In this document: positions 23,670 through 24,217 of the stretch, one piece after another
How the letters are laid out: each line of letters begins with the position of its first letter
Position numbering within the stretch: the stretch's first letter is position 1
Assembly (NCBI GenBank): GCA_003165855.1
Contig: PMXH01000328.1
Span: 1-24,217 of the forward strand
Origin: Acidobacteriaceae bacterium
Lineage (GTDB): Bacteria; Acidobacteriota; Terriglobia; Terriglobales; Acidobacteriaceae
Direction: 5' to 3'
DNA length: 24,217 nucleotides
The notes under the pieces: model-generated
The model's database searches: none
What the model saw: only the letters and a program-made list of their open reading frames with translations
What the model was told of the DNA's origin: nothing
Program-made: the position numbers and the translations under genes

Positions 23670-24217
23670 CTAGCTCTTGCCCTTCTTCTGAACGTCCTTC
23701 TGCACGTCGGCCATGAGTTTCTGCACCGTGGCTTTGCGGTCCGCGCTTAACTGCGGATTCGACTTCAACAGCTCCCGCCAGGCCGCCAGCGCTCCCGGGC
23801 CATCTTGTTTTCCCTGCCATTTGATTATGCCGAGGTTGAACAGCGAGTTGGCGTCCTTGGGGTTGTAGTTCAGCCCCTGCTGAAGCTGGCTGAGGGCGCC
23901 GTCCACATCGCCGCTGTAGTACAGGCACGAAGCCAGCTCGGTGCGAACGGCAACGTTCTTAGGATCGGCCTGTAATGCTGTGTTGTAGTAGCCCGCTGCG
24001 TCCTTGAATTGGTGGGTAGCCTTGTAGATGTTTCCGACTTGAAAGAGCAGATCTTTGTTGTTCGGATCGCTCTTCAGTTTTTCGAGCAGCGGCGCTGCCT
24101 TCGTGTCGGCCATCTTTTTCATGTTGTCCAGGCTGGGCATTTGTCCGCCCATGCCGCTGGGCATTGCGGCCGGTTGCGAGCTGCCCACTTCCGGAGTGGG
24201 CGCGGCAGACTGGGACC
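23670..24217 (-). CDS. TPR protein, paralogue 2 (N-terminus outside the window)
   Basis: At least 182 residues; the frame is open to the window edge, so the N-terminus, presumably with a membrane helix as in paralogue 1, is missing. The visible start is a Pro/Ala/Gly/Met-rich linker, then MADTKAAPLLEKLKSDPNN and three TPR units (LLFQVGNIYKATHQFKDAAGYYNTALQADP; NVAVRTELASCLYYSGDVDGALSQLQQGLNYNP; DANSLFNLGIIKWQGKQDGPGALAAWRELLKSNP), ending in a lysine-rich tail. The two genes align throughout the TPR region (shared MADT.AAPLLEKLK.DPNN, LFNLGI..WQGK.D) and lie 76 nt apart on the same strand, so they arose by tandem duplication. The gap contains a GCGGC-GAAA-GCCGC hairpin (23627-23640). Confidence 0.85.
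   Translation of the reverse strand, partial: SQSAAPTPEVGSSQPAAMPSGMGGQMPSLDNMKKMADTKAAPLLEKLKSDPNNKDLLFQVGNIYKATHQFKDAAGYYNTALQADPKNVAVRTELASCLYYSGDVDGALSQLQQGLNYNPKDANSLFNLGIIKWQGKQDGPGALAAWRELLKSNPQLSADRKATVQKLMADVQKDVQKKGKS

Overview
The window looks like a chromosomal segment of an Acidobacteriota bacterium, probably of the Koribacter/Terriglobia type. This rests on protein style, not on a marker gene: a very long secreted NHL-repeat protein with units like 'TVAGNG..GYSGDGGPAT..L..P.GVFVD..GNIFIADT', Ig-like domains of the same style, many doubled-CXXCH cytochromes, moderately high GC, and interspersed palindromic repeats with TGAA loops. No rRNA, tRNA, CRISPR array, transposase or phage gene was seen.

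Left part (1-11636, all plus strand) is a multiheme cytochrome locus. In order it holds the 3' end of a multiheme c-type cytochrome, a six-bladed NHL propeller protein, a tetraheme cytochrome standing alone between two strong terminators behind a long structured leader, a SurA/PpiC-type peptidyl-prolyl isomerase, a pair of palindromic repeat elements, a large outer-membrane beta-barrel protein, a second NHL propeller protein, a cytochrome with 11 CXXCH plus one CX3CH motif, and a GT-C membrane glycosyltransferase. Cytochromes, a barrel, NHL propellers and a secreted foldase together suggest extracellular electron transfer: a porin-cytochrome conduit, possibly with a polymerising tetraheme 'nanowire' subunit. 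The tetraheme protein has exactly eight histidines for four hemes, enough for bis-His ligation of each. The first four-heme module of the 12-heme protein repeats the same layout.

Middle part (11633-17072, minus strand) is a tight three-gene operon read from 17072 down to 11633: a small secreted protein, a 1156-residue protein with 12 NHL-type repeats and Ig-like domains, and a second polytopic GT-C-like protein. It converges on the cytochrome operon, with the two stop codons sharing one CTAG.

Right part (17275-22827) is a split acyl-transfer cassette resembling the logic of Dlt systems: an SGNH hydrolase-like protein and an MBOAT acyltransferase on the minus strand, and an acyl-AMP ligase and acyl carrier protein on the plus strand, divergent from the MBOAT gene. 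It probably acylates a surface glycan or other exported acceptor. The window ends with two tandem paralogous TPR proteins on the minus strand, one cut by the edge.

Three CRP-type palindromes (GTGA-N6-TCAC core) lie in front of the tetraheme gene, the secreted propeller operon and the SGNH gene, suggesting shared control of otherwise separate modules.
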